Shown piece after piece: positions 36,584 through 45,321 of a DNA stretch of 64,000 nt; the first letter of the stretch is position 1, and the number at the start of each line of letters is the position of its first letter. A model generated the notes under the pieces. It saw only the letters and a list, made by a program, of their open reading frames with translations. It made no database searches and was not told the origin of the DNA. The position numbers were made by a program, and so were the translations under genes. The DNA is from Sinomicrobium soli (GTDB lineage Bacteria > Bacteroidota > Bacteroidia > Flavobacteriales > Flavobacteriaceae). Where the stretch lies: assembly GCF_003285545.1 (NCBI RefSeq), contig NZ_QLNV01000010.1, positions 62,001-126,000 of the forward strand. Direction: 5' to 3'.

Positions 36584-37422
36584 TTTTTATTTTGGTCTGT
36601 TGTAAATTTTAACTCCATGACAAGCGGTAAGTGGTCTGACGCATACGTTTCCGGAATCGTGTAATAATCGTCAATTTCAAATATGGAATCCGCCGTTTTG
36701 TTTATAAAAAGATAGTCTATGGTGGTTCTTGCATTGGAAGCGGGAAAGGTTCCCGGGCAAACAACATCGCATCCCCTTGTAAATGCTGTATTGAGAAGGT
36801 TCCATATCTCGTTGGTCGGAGGCATATTTAAATCTCCGCCAACTACTACGGGGAGTTCCGGATAGGTGTCCCTCAGATAAATGATCATCTCTCTCGCCTG
36901 GGCCCGCCTGCTCTTATCGGTGAGGTGGTCCAGGTGAGTGGCTCCGAAAATTACTTTTTGACCGTTTTCCATTTCAATCCGGACCACACCAATACTTCTC
37001 ATAAAAGCCTCCACCCCATCAGCTCCCGGCAATAAATGAGTGTCTGATGCCTCTATCGGATATCTGGACAAGATAGCCTGTCCTATTTCTCCTCCGTCCT
37101 GATTCATGGCTTTTGCAAAATAATAGTTCATTCCGGTCCGTTCCGCTATTTCCTTTGCCTGATCCAGATCATTCCCCGAACGATTTGTAAATCGATCTAC
37201 CTCTTGTAAAGCTACCAGATCCGGATTCGCTTCCTTAATTACATTCACGATACCATTGATATCCACAACCCCGGGTTCCGATGGCGGGTTTGCAATATGA
37301 ATATTATAAGACATTACCTTTAAGGTTCCCTTTGTTCCGTTTCCTTCTCCGTCAGGATGACCTTCATCATCGCCAGAGCAAGAAAGAAGGAACACAGCCA
37401 ACAGCACAAATATATGTTTCAT
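36580..37422 (-). CDS. EEP-family phosphoesterase lipoprotein 6
   Basis: 280 residues, lipobox at C15 (FLLSC) followed by SGDDEGHPDGEG, an acidic signal of the kind that sends lipoproteins to the cell surface in flavobacteria. EEP motifs: N40 (MSYNIHIANPPS), E74, H163 (ATHLDH), D197/N199 (GGDLNM), D236 (TIDYLF) and D263-H264 (SDHLPL). Cys218/Cys222 (CDVVC) with PGTFPAS follow. Tandem paralogue of the next gene. It lies 18 nt after susD. Confidence 0.9.
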   Translation of the reverse strand: MKHIFVLLAVFLLSCSGDDEGHPDGEGNGTKGTLKVMSYNIHIANPPSEPGVVDINGIVNVIKEANPDLVALQEVDRFTNRSGNDLDQAKEIAERTGMNYYFAKAMNQDGGEIGQAILSRYPIEASDTHLLPGADGVEAFMRSIGVVRIEMENGQKVIFGATHLDHLTDKSRRAQAREMIIYLRDTYPELPVVVGGDLNMPPTNEIWNLLNTAFTRGCDVVCPGTFPASNARTTIDYLFINKTADSIFEIDDYYTIPETYASDHLPLVMELKFTTDQNKK

Positions 37423-37440
37423 ATGATTTTTTAATTTAGT

Positions 37441-39207
37441 TTACCATCCCGGATTCTGTCCCAGTTCCGGATTCATCAATCTGTCTCTTTCCGGTATCGG
37501 ATACAGGTAGAACTTATCGTTCCAGGTAATAGAGATATGCTCAAGCCAGGAAATTTCACCCCTGTTGCCATTAGACAGCCTCATGGGGTTTACGTCTCCC
37601 CTGATATTATCAGATACATCTACATAAGTTACTCCGGGAAGCTGATTAGGAGGGGTACCCTGGTAAAACAGCACGTCGTTAACCCCATCGTCATTCAAAT
37701 CCATAGGCACATTTAATTCCGCAACATAAAACCCATTCCAGTTTTTTTCAAACAAGTCTCCTTTGGCCCATCTCACAAGATCGTAAAACCTGAAGCCTTC
37801 AAGAGCCAGTTCAATTCCGCGCTCTCTCCTCACTTCCAGCAACACCGGATCTGAAATACCCGGATAAAACTCAGCCTGCAGATAAGGATCCACCGTGGTA
37901 GGCAAAGCCGTTGTTCCGTTGGTTATCCCGGCCCGGCGCCTTAATGCTCCGACAGAAGTATTCCAATCCTCGTCGGTCAATGTTCCTAATTCCGCCAATG
38001 CTTCAGCATAATTGAGCAATACCTCGGCGTAGCGAATAACCGGAATTATATTGTCATTGTTGCTTCCGCTATCGTAAAAAGCATCTTTCAATACCCATTT
38101 AACAGGCTGATAACCTGTGTATGTATATGAAAATACCGGAGGAGAAGCAACGATTTCACCACCTATCACGCGTTCGTATCCCGGTGTACGTATAGTTTGT
38201 GACAAACGCTCATCCCTTTGGTATGTCTCCTCCGGAAAACCAATTCTCGAATAATTCGGTTTCGATGTAAAAGGTGTACCGTCTATACTGAGGTAGGTAT
38301 GGACAAAACGGCGTGTTAAATTTAACCTGTCTCCATAAGTGGAACTGGTATAATACCAGTTGGCATCATGTAAAATACCCAGTTCCAAATCGTATATATT
38401 GGCCAGAATCACTTCTGAAGTGACGACCGATTTGCTCGTAAACAGATCGTAATAAGGAGTGTTCCCGGAAGTATTCAATGAAAAACCACCTTCATCGATC
38501 ACTAATGCTGCCGCATCAGCAGCCTGTTCGAACAAATCATTTGCAGTTTCAACAAGTCCATAATCGGTATGATATTTCCTGAAAGCACCCTCAAATAAAG
38601 CTACTCTCGACTTAAAGGCCGCTGCCACATATCTGGTGATCAGAGAACGCGAGTCATCACTTTCCGCAGTTATATGGGATATGGCATAGTCCAGGTCACT
38701 GAGAATAGAATCCATAACCACTACCCTGGAATCTCTTCCCGCATAAAGTATTTCATCTTCCTCCACATCAATGGTTTTTGATACCCAGGGCACATCACCG
38801 AACCGCTTTACCTTGTCAAAATAGAACCATGCCCTGAAAAACCTCGCAAGACCATTGTAATGATCACGAACCTCCGGCGAAAGTTCATCACTATTATTAT
38901 TTTCAAGAAAGTAATTAATATTTCTCAGCCTGTCCCATGTCCATCCCGAACTTTGTTGCGGGCCAAAGGCACCTTCCCTGAAAAAATCAGGAACTTCCTT
39001 TCTCGCGGCAATATCAGACATATTATCGGCCCTGATAATATCTGTGGCATCAGGCAGTATAGTGTAAAAAGAGTTGGCGTACAGATTCAACCCGCTTTCG
39101 GAGTTAAATACCGCTTCAGGGCCTACCGCAGATACCGGTTCCTGGTCCAGCTCGCTACAACCTGCCATCGTCAAAATTACCAGGCCAGCGTAAAATATGT
39201 TTTTCAT
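37441..39207 (-). CDS. SusD/RagB-family surface lipoprotein (locus 3)
   Basis: 588 residues. Lipobox (ILTMAGC) then SELDQEPV. SusD blocks: FFRAWFYFDKVKRFGDVPWVSK (about 115-137), IPVIRYAEVLLNYAEALAELG (about 390-410), ERGIELALEGFRFYDLVRW (about 470-488) and the terminal FYLYPIPERDRLMNPELGQNPGW. Full length, 11 nt after its SusC. Confidence 0.95.
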   Translation of the reverse strand: MKNIFYAGLVILTMAGCSELDQEPVSAVGPEAVFNSESGLNLYANSFYTILPDATDIIRADNMSDIAARKEVPDFFREGAFGPQQSSGWTWDRLRNINYFLENNNSDELSPEVRDHYNGLARFFRAWFYFDKVKRFGDVPWVSKTIDVEEDEILYAGRDSRVVVMDSILSDLDYAISHITAESDDSRSLITRYVAAAFKSRVALFEGAFRKYHTDYGLVETANDLFEQAADAAALVIDEGGFSLNTSGNTPYYDLFTSKSVVTSEVILANIYDLELGILHDANWYYTSSTYGDRLNLTRRFVHTYLSIDGTPFTSKPNYSRIGFPEETYQRDERLSQTIRTPGYERVIGGEIVASPPVFSYTYTGYQPVKWVLKDAFYDSGSNNDNIIPVIRYAEVLLNYAEALAELGTLTDEDWNTSVGALRRRAGITNGTTALPTTVDPYLQAEFYPGISDPVLLEVRRERGIELALEGFRFYDLVRWAKGDLFEKNWNGFYVAELNVPMDLNDDGVNDVLFYQGTPPNQLPGVTYVDVSDNIRGDVNPMRLSNGNRGEISWLEHISITWNDKFYLYPIPERDRLMNPELGQNPGW

Positions 39208-39218
39208 AATTTTATTTT

Positions 39219-42200
39219 TTAAAACGTTAGGCTGAATCCCAAGGACACACTTCTTAAAATCGGATAATTGAATCCGTCACCATAATTCTGGTTTGACACA
39301 TCCTGATCTGATGCTCCGATATTTTCCACGTCCAGGGCTTTGGTGTTTTTATACAATGGTGAAAACGAAAAAAGGTTTTCTCCCGACGCGTATACCTGTA
39401 ATTTGCTTATCCCGATCCGGCTCAATACCTCATCGGGTATATTGTAACCAATCTGCAGGTTTTTCAACCTTACGTAAGCAGCGTTTTGAAGATATCTGGT
39501 CTGAACCTCTCTCAGGGCTCCACCTGCTGCCCAGGCCAGATATCCGGTATATCTCGGGAAATAAGCATCCGTGTTTTCGGGAGTCCATATATTTCCGATA
39601 TGTGATTTTAAAGCTGTGGAATACGGTGCATTGTATTGCCCCCAAAAATCACTTGCTCCCCTGCTGGGGTACCAGTCCTGTTTTCCTACACCCTGTATGA
39701 ATGCATTAAAGAATATATTGTTCCAGTCGGCATTCAGGTTGACCCCGAATAAATAGCGTGGCCTGGAATTACCTATTACCTTTCTGTCACCCGGTTTATC
39801 TGCGGTATTTTCACCGTTATCTATGATCCCGTCATTATTCAGATCCCTGAATTTAATATCGCCCGGTCTCCAGACACCAACTGCCGTAGTACTGAACAGG
39901 CTCTGGTCTGCAGACGTTTTTACATCTAATGCAGACAAGAAAAAACCATCGGTTACTTTTCCCCATATTTCTCCCAGAATCTGTCCTTCATAATAATCGT
40001 TTAGCCGCCTGGTGGGATTGTTGTATTTCAGTATTTTGGTAATGTTATCGGCCAGATTAACACTGATACCGTAGTTAAAAGGCTTTGCAGCCATATCAAA
40101 ACCATCTCTCCAGGACAAGGAGGCTTCCCATCCCCTGGTTTCCAAATCGGCATAGTTTCCCCTGGGAGAGCCGGCTCCGAAAATAGCCGGTAATTCCGGG
40201 CCTGCAGTAAACATATCCCTGGTAGTACGTACATAAGCATCCATAGACAGGCTTAACCTGTTTCTTAACATTGCCAGGTCTACACCGATATTTTTGGTAG
40301 TTACCGTCTCCCAGGTCAGACCATCAGGCAATACCGAAGGATCCGTAGTATAGGAAGGTAGCTCCCCATTCAGAATCTTGTTCAAACGTCCGATGCTCAA
40401 CAGTTCCTGAAACATATACGAACTGATATTTCCATTACCCAGTGAACCGTATGAAGCACGTACCTTTAAATTAGACACGATCTCATCAGGTACTTTCCAG
40501 AAAGGTTCGGAAGCAATATTCCATCCCACAGAAACCGAAGGGAAAAATGCATATCTCTGATCTTCAGGAAATTTTGACGAACCGTCATAACGACCATTTA
40601 CTTCCAGCAGGTACCGGTTCCTGAAATCATAATTAAACCTGAAGAACCCTCCTGCTATCACCCATTTTTCATATCCTCCGGACGTGATCATACTTTCACC
40701 TACTGCAAGGTTGATATCGCTGGCATCCTCAAACAAAAGTCCGTTGCGCTGCATCCCCACTCTCTTAAAAGTATTCGATTCATAATTAAACCCTCCCAAA
40801 ACCTTAAAGTTATGGGTATCGTGTATCGACTTGCTGTACTCCCCGTAAATATTTCCTGCCAGATACTCCGAATCTCCGTCAATTACCCTGTAGTCATTGT
40901 ATGCAGCCCCCAGATAGTCTATAACTCCACGTGTTCTGCTATACGGCACCGGAACTCTTCTCCGGGTTTCGTAACTACCGGTAGATTGATATGTAAAATC
41001 TCCTTTTACCTTAAAAGCATGATCAAGGAAATCTGCTTCAAAATTAGTAGTGTTCCTGAACACCCTGTTATCCTTATCCAGGCTATTTTTCCCATAGTAC
41101 AGGTCGCCTATGGAAAAAGCCCCCGTATGTGTTAAGGTACCATCAGGGTTAAACACCGGTGACATTGGAAATCCGGCAGCCGCCATCACCCGCCAGACAT
41201 CCCCGTTACCCCCGACAATTATGGGGTTGTGGTATTTGGTGTTTGAGAAACTCGCATTGTTTCCCACCTTGAGCCACGGAAAAAGTTGCATAGAGGCTTT
41301 AGCCCTGAAATTATACATGGCGTAATCATCAGAATTATACCGGAACAAACCGGGTTGTTTTAATACCTGACCGGTTACATAAAAATCTGCTTTTTCAGTA
41401 CCCCCTGATATCGATATGTTATGATCTACGGCATGGGTTGAGTTTTTATATAACAGATCCATCCAATCAGTACTGTCGTAGTACACATATTCTCCCGTAA
41501 CCGGATCTATTTCTATTATCGGGGCATCCGGATCCAATGACCTGCGATGTAACTCAGCCAGGTATTCCTGGGAAAAATTCATGCTGACATTTACATTTTG
41601 CGGAGTACTGGCATAATTATTCCAGCTTGAAAAAGCCTCATTAAACATACTTGCCCAGGTATATCCGTCTGTGACATAATCCGGCAATACCGTAGGTGTT
41701 TTTATACTTATATTGCTGGAATATGTAACAGACATCTTACTTTTTCCCGGATTTTTGGTCGTTATCAAAACCACTCCGAAAGCACCACGGGCCCCATAAA
41801 TGGCTGCCGATGAAGCATCCTTAAGCACCGAGACGGTTGCGATGTCATTAGGGTTCAGCAATGCCGGATCGCCCTGTACTCCATCGATCAGGACCAGGGC
41901 ATTTCCGCCCTGACCTATTGAAGTGGCTCCCCTGATATTAAATGTTGCCGATTGTGTCGGTTTTCCATCGGCAGGAATGATATTCAGGTTGGCTATGGCT
42001 CCCTGAAGGCCCTGTGAAAGATTTGTTATAGGGCGGTTCTCAAACACATCAGAACTTACCTGATCTACAGCACCTGTCAGGTTTTCCTTTTTCTGGGTAC
42101 CATAACCTACTACCAATACTTCATCAAGTGCAGTCACATCTTCTGTCAAAATGATGGTAAGATTATTGTGATCTGTACTAAAAGCTTCCTCCCGGCTTTT

Positions 42201-42449
42201 ATACCCTAAATAAGATATTTGTAAAACACCCTCGGAAACAGGTAAGCCAAGTTCAAAATCCCCATCAAAACCGGTAACTGTATACGCACCACTTTCTTCA
42301 TGGTATACCGTGACCCCCATAAGAGGCTCTCCGGATTCAGACACAACCTCTCCCTTTACCACTACCTGCTGTTGCTGTGTGGAGTACACCATACCCGGAG
42401 AAAAAGATAAGGTCAGGATTATCAACAATACTTGTAATGTTTTCATCAA
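39219..42449 (-). CDS. SusC/RagA-type TonB-linked outer membrane transporter (locus 3)
   Basis: 1076 residues. Signal peptide (about 1-24), CarboxypepD_reg-like domain (about 29-115), plug with LIDGVQGDPALLNPNDIATVSVLKDASSAAIYGARGAFG (about 187-225), and barrel ending LGFSLTF. No STN domain, so it is regulated differently from locus 2. It is preceded at 15 nt by the DUF5689-like lipoprotein gene. Codon use of this and the neighbouring locus 3 genes looks more AT-rich than in loci 1 and 4. Confidence 0.95.
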   Translation of the reverse strand: MMKTLQVLLIILTLSFSPGMVYSTQQQQVVVKGEVVSESGEPLMGVTVYHEESGAYTVTGFDGDFELGLPVSEGVLQISYLGYKSREEAFSTDHNNLTIILTEDVTALDEVLVVGYGTQKKENLTGAVDQVSSDVFENRPITNLSQGLQGAIANLNIIPADGKPTQSATFNIRGATSIGQGGNALVLIDGVQGDPALLNPNDIATVSVLKDASSAAIYGARGAFGVVLITTKNPGKSKMSVTYSSNISIKTPTVLPDYVTDGYTWASMFNEAFSSWNNYASTPQNVNVSMNFSQEYLAELHRRSLDPDAPIIEIDPVTGEYVYYDSTDWMDLLYKNSTHAVDHNISISGGTEKADFYVTGQVLKQPGLFRYNSDDYAMYNFRAKASMQLFPWLKVGNNASFSNTKYHNPIIVGGNGDVWRVMAAAGFPMSPVFNPDGTLTHTGAFSIGDLYYGKNSLDKDNRVFRNTTNFEADFLDHAFKVKGDFTYQSTGSYETRRRVPVPYSRTRGVIDYLGAAYNDYRVIDGDSEYLAGNIYGEYSKSIHDTHNFKVLGGFNYESNTFKRVGMQRNGLLFEDASDINLAVGESMITSGGYEKWVIAGGFFRFNYDFRNRYLLEVNGRYDGSSKFPEDQRYAFFPSVSVGWNIASEPFWKVPDEIVSNLKVRASYGSLGNGNISSYMFQELLSIGRLNKILNGELPSYTTDPSVLPDGLTWETVTTKNIGVDLAMLRNRLSLSMDAYVRTTRDMFTAGPELPAIFGAGSPRGNYADLETRGWEASLSWRDGFDMAAKPFNYGISVNLADNITKILKYNNPTRRLNDYYEGQILGEIWGKVTDGFFLSALDVKTSADQSLFSTTAVGVWRPGDIKFRDLNNDGIIDNGENTADKPGDRKVIGNSRPRYLFGVNLNADWNNIFFNAFIQGVGKQDWYPSRGASDFWGQYNAPYSTALKSHIGNIWTPENTDAYFPRYTGYLAWAAGGALREVQTRYLQNAAYVRLKNLQIGYNIPDEVLSRIGISKLQVYASGENLFSFSPLYKNTKALDVENIGASDQDVSNQNYGDGFNYPILRSVSLGFSLTF

Positions 42450-42464
42450 TATTCTTTTAGATGA

Positions 42465-43667
42465 TTAATAGAGAAAGATTACATCGTCAATACTAATCCT
42501 GGGCTTTCTGTTATTGGCAAACGGCACAGAGGAATTAACCAGTCTGAATCTTACGTTTTGGTCAGGGTCTGCAGTATCCAGGGTTACTTCTTCAGTAATA
42601 AGCACCTCCGAATTAATATCTATGGTAAACGATGCCACAAATTCATAAGTGCTTCCCTGGTCATAAGAAATCTCTAAATCCAGCGTGGTGGGATTTACGT
42701 TACTCACCTCGGCAGAAGCCGGGTAAATACCGTGTGACAACCGTACCCCTTTTACGCCTTGCAAATCAAACTGCATTTCCAGGATTCCATCCCTGAGTTC
42801 ATTGTTCAGGTCTCCCCGAAGCCTGATACTCTGACTTCCGAACTTGAGATCGGCAGTGGTTCCTGCTGTTATACCACCTGAAAGTCTCCAGCTACCCGTT
42901 CTCAAATTCAGGTTATGGTTATCGTAAGTCGTAGACGTATCGTTTTCAAAATCCTCCTTTAGCTCCGTAATAAGCAATGCCAAGTCTTCCATAGAACGCG
43001 GATAGACCTTCAGCACGTCATTTTCTGTCCTGTTGATGCCGATAACCTGTGCAAACCCTTCCGGGGCCTTTTCATTATAAAAATCGGCAGATTCCAATAC
43101 GGTCAGTTTTGCAGAAACAATATCGTCATCAATAGTATTCTCCCCACCTATTGTGCCGGTTTCCGCAGTAAATGTAACTTCTTCCACAGCCACCAGGACC
43201 GGCCCCCAGAATTGAGATTCCGCTGCTATGGTGGCAATATCAGACAAATGCGGTGTAATGTCTATTTTATTACCGGTCGGAGCTACATTTACGGCCGATA
43301 AGTTTTTTACCCGTAATTCGCCATTCACGTAATGGAGCGTGGCACCATCAAGATTAATGTCTATTTCTTCTCCAGACTCATAATTAATGGCATTGGTCAA
43401 CTCCAGTAATATGCCGGATAACTTTCCCGCTTCCTGAACTGCCAGAATTTCACTCTCAAAATTTCCATGTGAAAAATCTGAAATAACCACTCCTTTTATA
43501 GAAGTTTCACCAAATTTCAACCCGTCGTGTATCTCTACCTTGCGCAATGCCGAAATACTACCTGGTCTCGAAGTTCTATCTGGCTCAACAGGGTGATCAT
43601 CGGAACACGATAACACCGTAACAATCAGCATTATGACCACCATAATTCTTGAATAGTTTGTTTTCAT
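42465..43667 (-). CDS. DUF5689-like surface lipoprotein
   Basis: 400 residues. Lipobox (VTVLSC) followed by SDDHPVEPD, a strong acidic surface-export signal. N-terminal half (about 40-230) matches the DUF5689 pattern of OB-fold-like beta domains found next to Bacteroidota extracellular nucleases (GVVISDFSHGN, GILLELTNAINYESGEEIDINLDGATL). C-terminal half (about 245-400) is a beta-sandwich of the discoidin/choice-of-anchor type (SLDLEISYDQGSTYEF, ISIDDVIFLY). Probably binds substrate at the surface. First gene of the locus 3 operon. Confidence 0.75.
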   Translation of the reverse strand: MKTNYSRIMVVIMLIVTVLSCSDDHPVEPDRTSRPGSISALRKVEIHDGLKFGETSIKGVVISDFSHGNFESEILAVQEAGKLSGILLELTNAINYESGEEIDINLDGATLHYVNGELRVKNLSAVNVAPTGNKIDITPHLSDIATIAAESQFWGPVLVAVEEVTFTAETGTIGGENTIDDDIVSAKLTVLESADFYNEKAPEGFAQVIGINRTENDVLKVYPRSMEDLALLITELKEDFENDTSTTYDNHNLNLRTGSWRLSGGITAGTTADLKFGSQSIRLRGDLNNELRDGILEMQFDLQGVKGVRLSHGIYPASAEVSNVNPTTLDLEISYDQGSTYEFVASFTIDINSEVLITEEVTLDTADPDQNVRFRLVNSSVPFANNRKPRISIDDVIFLY

Positions 43668-44077
43668 ATTTCTGAATAAATATTTGTTAGTTAATTGATA
43701 TGCTTGTTCTAACCCGTTCTGTCGATAATACCACCCGGAACATCAACAGCAGAAAAAGTCATAAACAGGTAGCTTATATATCAAGCTGAAAGGTCATAAT
43801 TAAGTTTTGGAGATTAAGGTTAATCTGTTAACAGCTAAACCAGGTGCTAATATAAAAATATTTAATTAATATTTCAATTATTAAAAAATTAATTTAATAA
43901 TACAAAATGATTAAATAAAGGTTAACAAGTCACTGTAGTATAGTTACCTGTATACATTAGCTTATAAAATCTATTTATCACAAAACCCGACACTTATTAA
44001 ATAATTTACAGAAGAGACATTTCAAATAGGTTTTTTTGGCTATTTTTATCTTTTGGAACATCATATCAGTTACAGAA
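43668..44077. promoter_or_regulatory. Divergent locus 3/ROK control region
   Basis: 410 AT-rich nt between the locus 3 operon (minus) and the ROK regulator (plus). Inverted repeats seen: ATTATTAAA/TTTAATAAT (43877-43885 with 43893-43901, 7-nt spacer, perfect), CTGTTAACAG near 43826, and AGCTT/AAGCT near 43775. The first resembles the TTAAT-rich palindromes before the sugar transporter at 46.8 kb and may be a ROK-regulator operator. No supported gene. Confidence 0.5.
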
Positions 44078-45310
44078 ATGACAGGAGATGTATATCAGGA
44101 TTTCTTTACCGAACTGAGCGATGAGCATTTATCAGGTGTCACCTATAAGAACTTGCTATTAAAGAAAAAAATAGTTCGTTATCTCGATCACAAGGGAAAG
44201 ACTACGATCAATCATATCAGTAAAAGTCTTAATATCAGTGCACCAAAGACCAATGCCTTGCTGCAGGAACTCATAGACATAGGTCTGGTAAAGGACTATG
44301 GCAAAATGGAGACGGGAGTGGGACGTAAACCACAGCTTTTTGGCTTGATAAGTGATTCCATCTATTTCCTGGGAGTTAATGTCCGGGAGCATCATGTCGA
44401 TGTGGGTCTCATCAACTTTAACGAAGATCTTATCTGTATTGAGAAAAACATTCCCTACGAACTGGAAAATACCGAAAGTTCACTGCTCCGTCTCTGTACA
44501 TTAATAAATACTTTTATAGACAGGGAAACAGCGTGGAAAGACAAGATCGTCAGGATAGAGATTAACCTTTCCGGAAGGGTTAATCATCAAACAGGATACA
44601 GTCATAATTATTTCAACTTTCACGACGAACCCCTGAACAGGATCATTCGTCAAAAAACCGGTATTACCACCTTCATAGAAAATGATACCCGGGCAAAAGC
44701 ATTCGGGGAATTTCATCTTAACCGTATCAAAAACCGTGACAACATATTATATGTCAATGCCGATTACGGAATAGGCCTGGGAGTCATGATCGACAACAAC
44801 CTGCACTACGGCAAATCCGGTTATTCCGGAGAATTCGGACATATCCCCTTTTTCAACAATGAGATCATCTGTCGCTGCGGAAAGAAAGGGTGCCTGGAAA
44901 CCGAGGCTTCCGGCCGTGCCCTGGTACAGTCGTTCAGGGAAAAACTGCAATCAGGTTCTACTTCCGGGCTGCAACATCAATATACGCTCAAGGATATAAA
45001 AATGTCACATATTATCGAGGCTGCTCTCCAGGACGATATGCTGGCCATAGAGTTAATAGGGGCCATAGGAGCCAAACTCGGCAAGGCTGTTTCTACACTC
45101 ATTCACCTTTATAATCCCGAACTGATTCTTTTCGGGGGAGCCCTTGCAAGTACCGGAGATCATTTTTTTCTTCCCCTGCAGATGTCTGTCAATAAATATT
45201 CCATTAATCTGGTCAAAAACGATACCGAACTAAAATTATCGGAATTCGGTGACGAGGCCGGGGTTTGGGGCAGCTGCCTTCTCGCCAAGAACCGGCTGTT
45301 AAATACCTGA
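44078..45310 (+). CDS. ROK-family transcriptional regulator
   Basis: 410 residues from the ATG at 44078 (MTGDVYQDFF); an upstream ATG at 44036 lies in the AT-rich promoter region and adds only unconserved residues. N-terminal winged HTH (about 25-90, GKTTINHISKSLNISAPKTNALLQELIDIGLVKDYG), ROK sugar-kinase-like domain (about 95-400) and the zinc-binding CRCGKKGCLETEASG (about 265-280). ROK regulators of this form sense sugars or sugar phosphates (NagC, XylR types). Placed between locus 3 (divergent) and a sugar symporter (convergent, 11-nt gap), it is the likely regulator of both. Confidence 0.92.
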   Translation: MTGDVYQDFFTELSDEHLSGVTYKNLLLKKKIVRYLDHKGKTTINHISKSLNISAPKTNALLQELIDIGLVKDYGKMETGVGRKPQLFGLISDSIYFLGVNVREHHVDVGLINFNEDLICIEKNIPYELENTESSLLRLCTLINTFIDRETAWKDKIVRIEINLSGRVNHQTGYSHNYFNFHDEPLNRIIRQKTGITTFIENDTRAKAFGEFHLNRIKNRDNILYVNADYGIGLGVMIDNNLHYGKSGYSGEFGHIPFFNNEIICRCGKKGCLETEASGRALVQSFREKLQSGSTSGLQHQYTLKDIKMSHIIEAALQDDMLAIELIGAIGAKLGKAVSTLIHLYNPELILFGGALASTGDHFFLPLQMSVNKYSINLVKNDTELKLSEFGDEAGVWGSCLLAKNRLLNT

Positions 45311-45321
45311 AAAGCACCCCG

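Noticed and set aside
44031-44062. TTTTTTTGG and TATCTTTTGG as ROK gene promoter
   Set aside because: The -7-like box has one extra T and the spacing to the -33-like box is too short; too weak to annotate.
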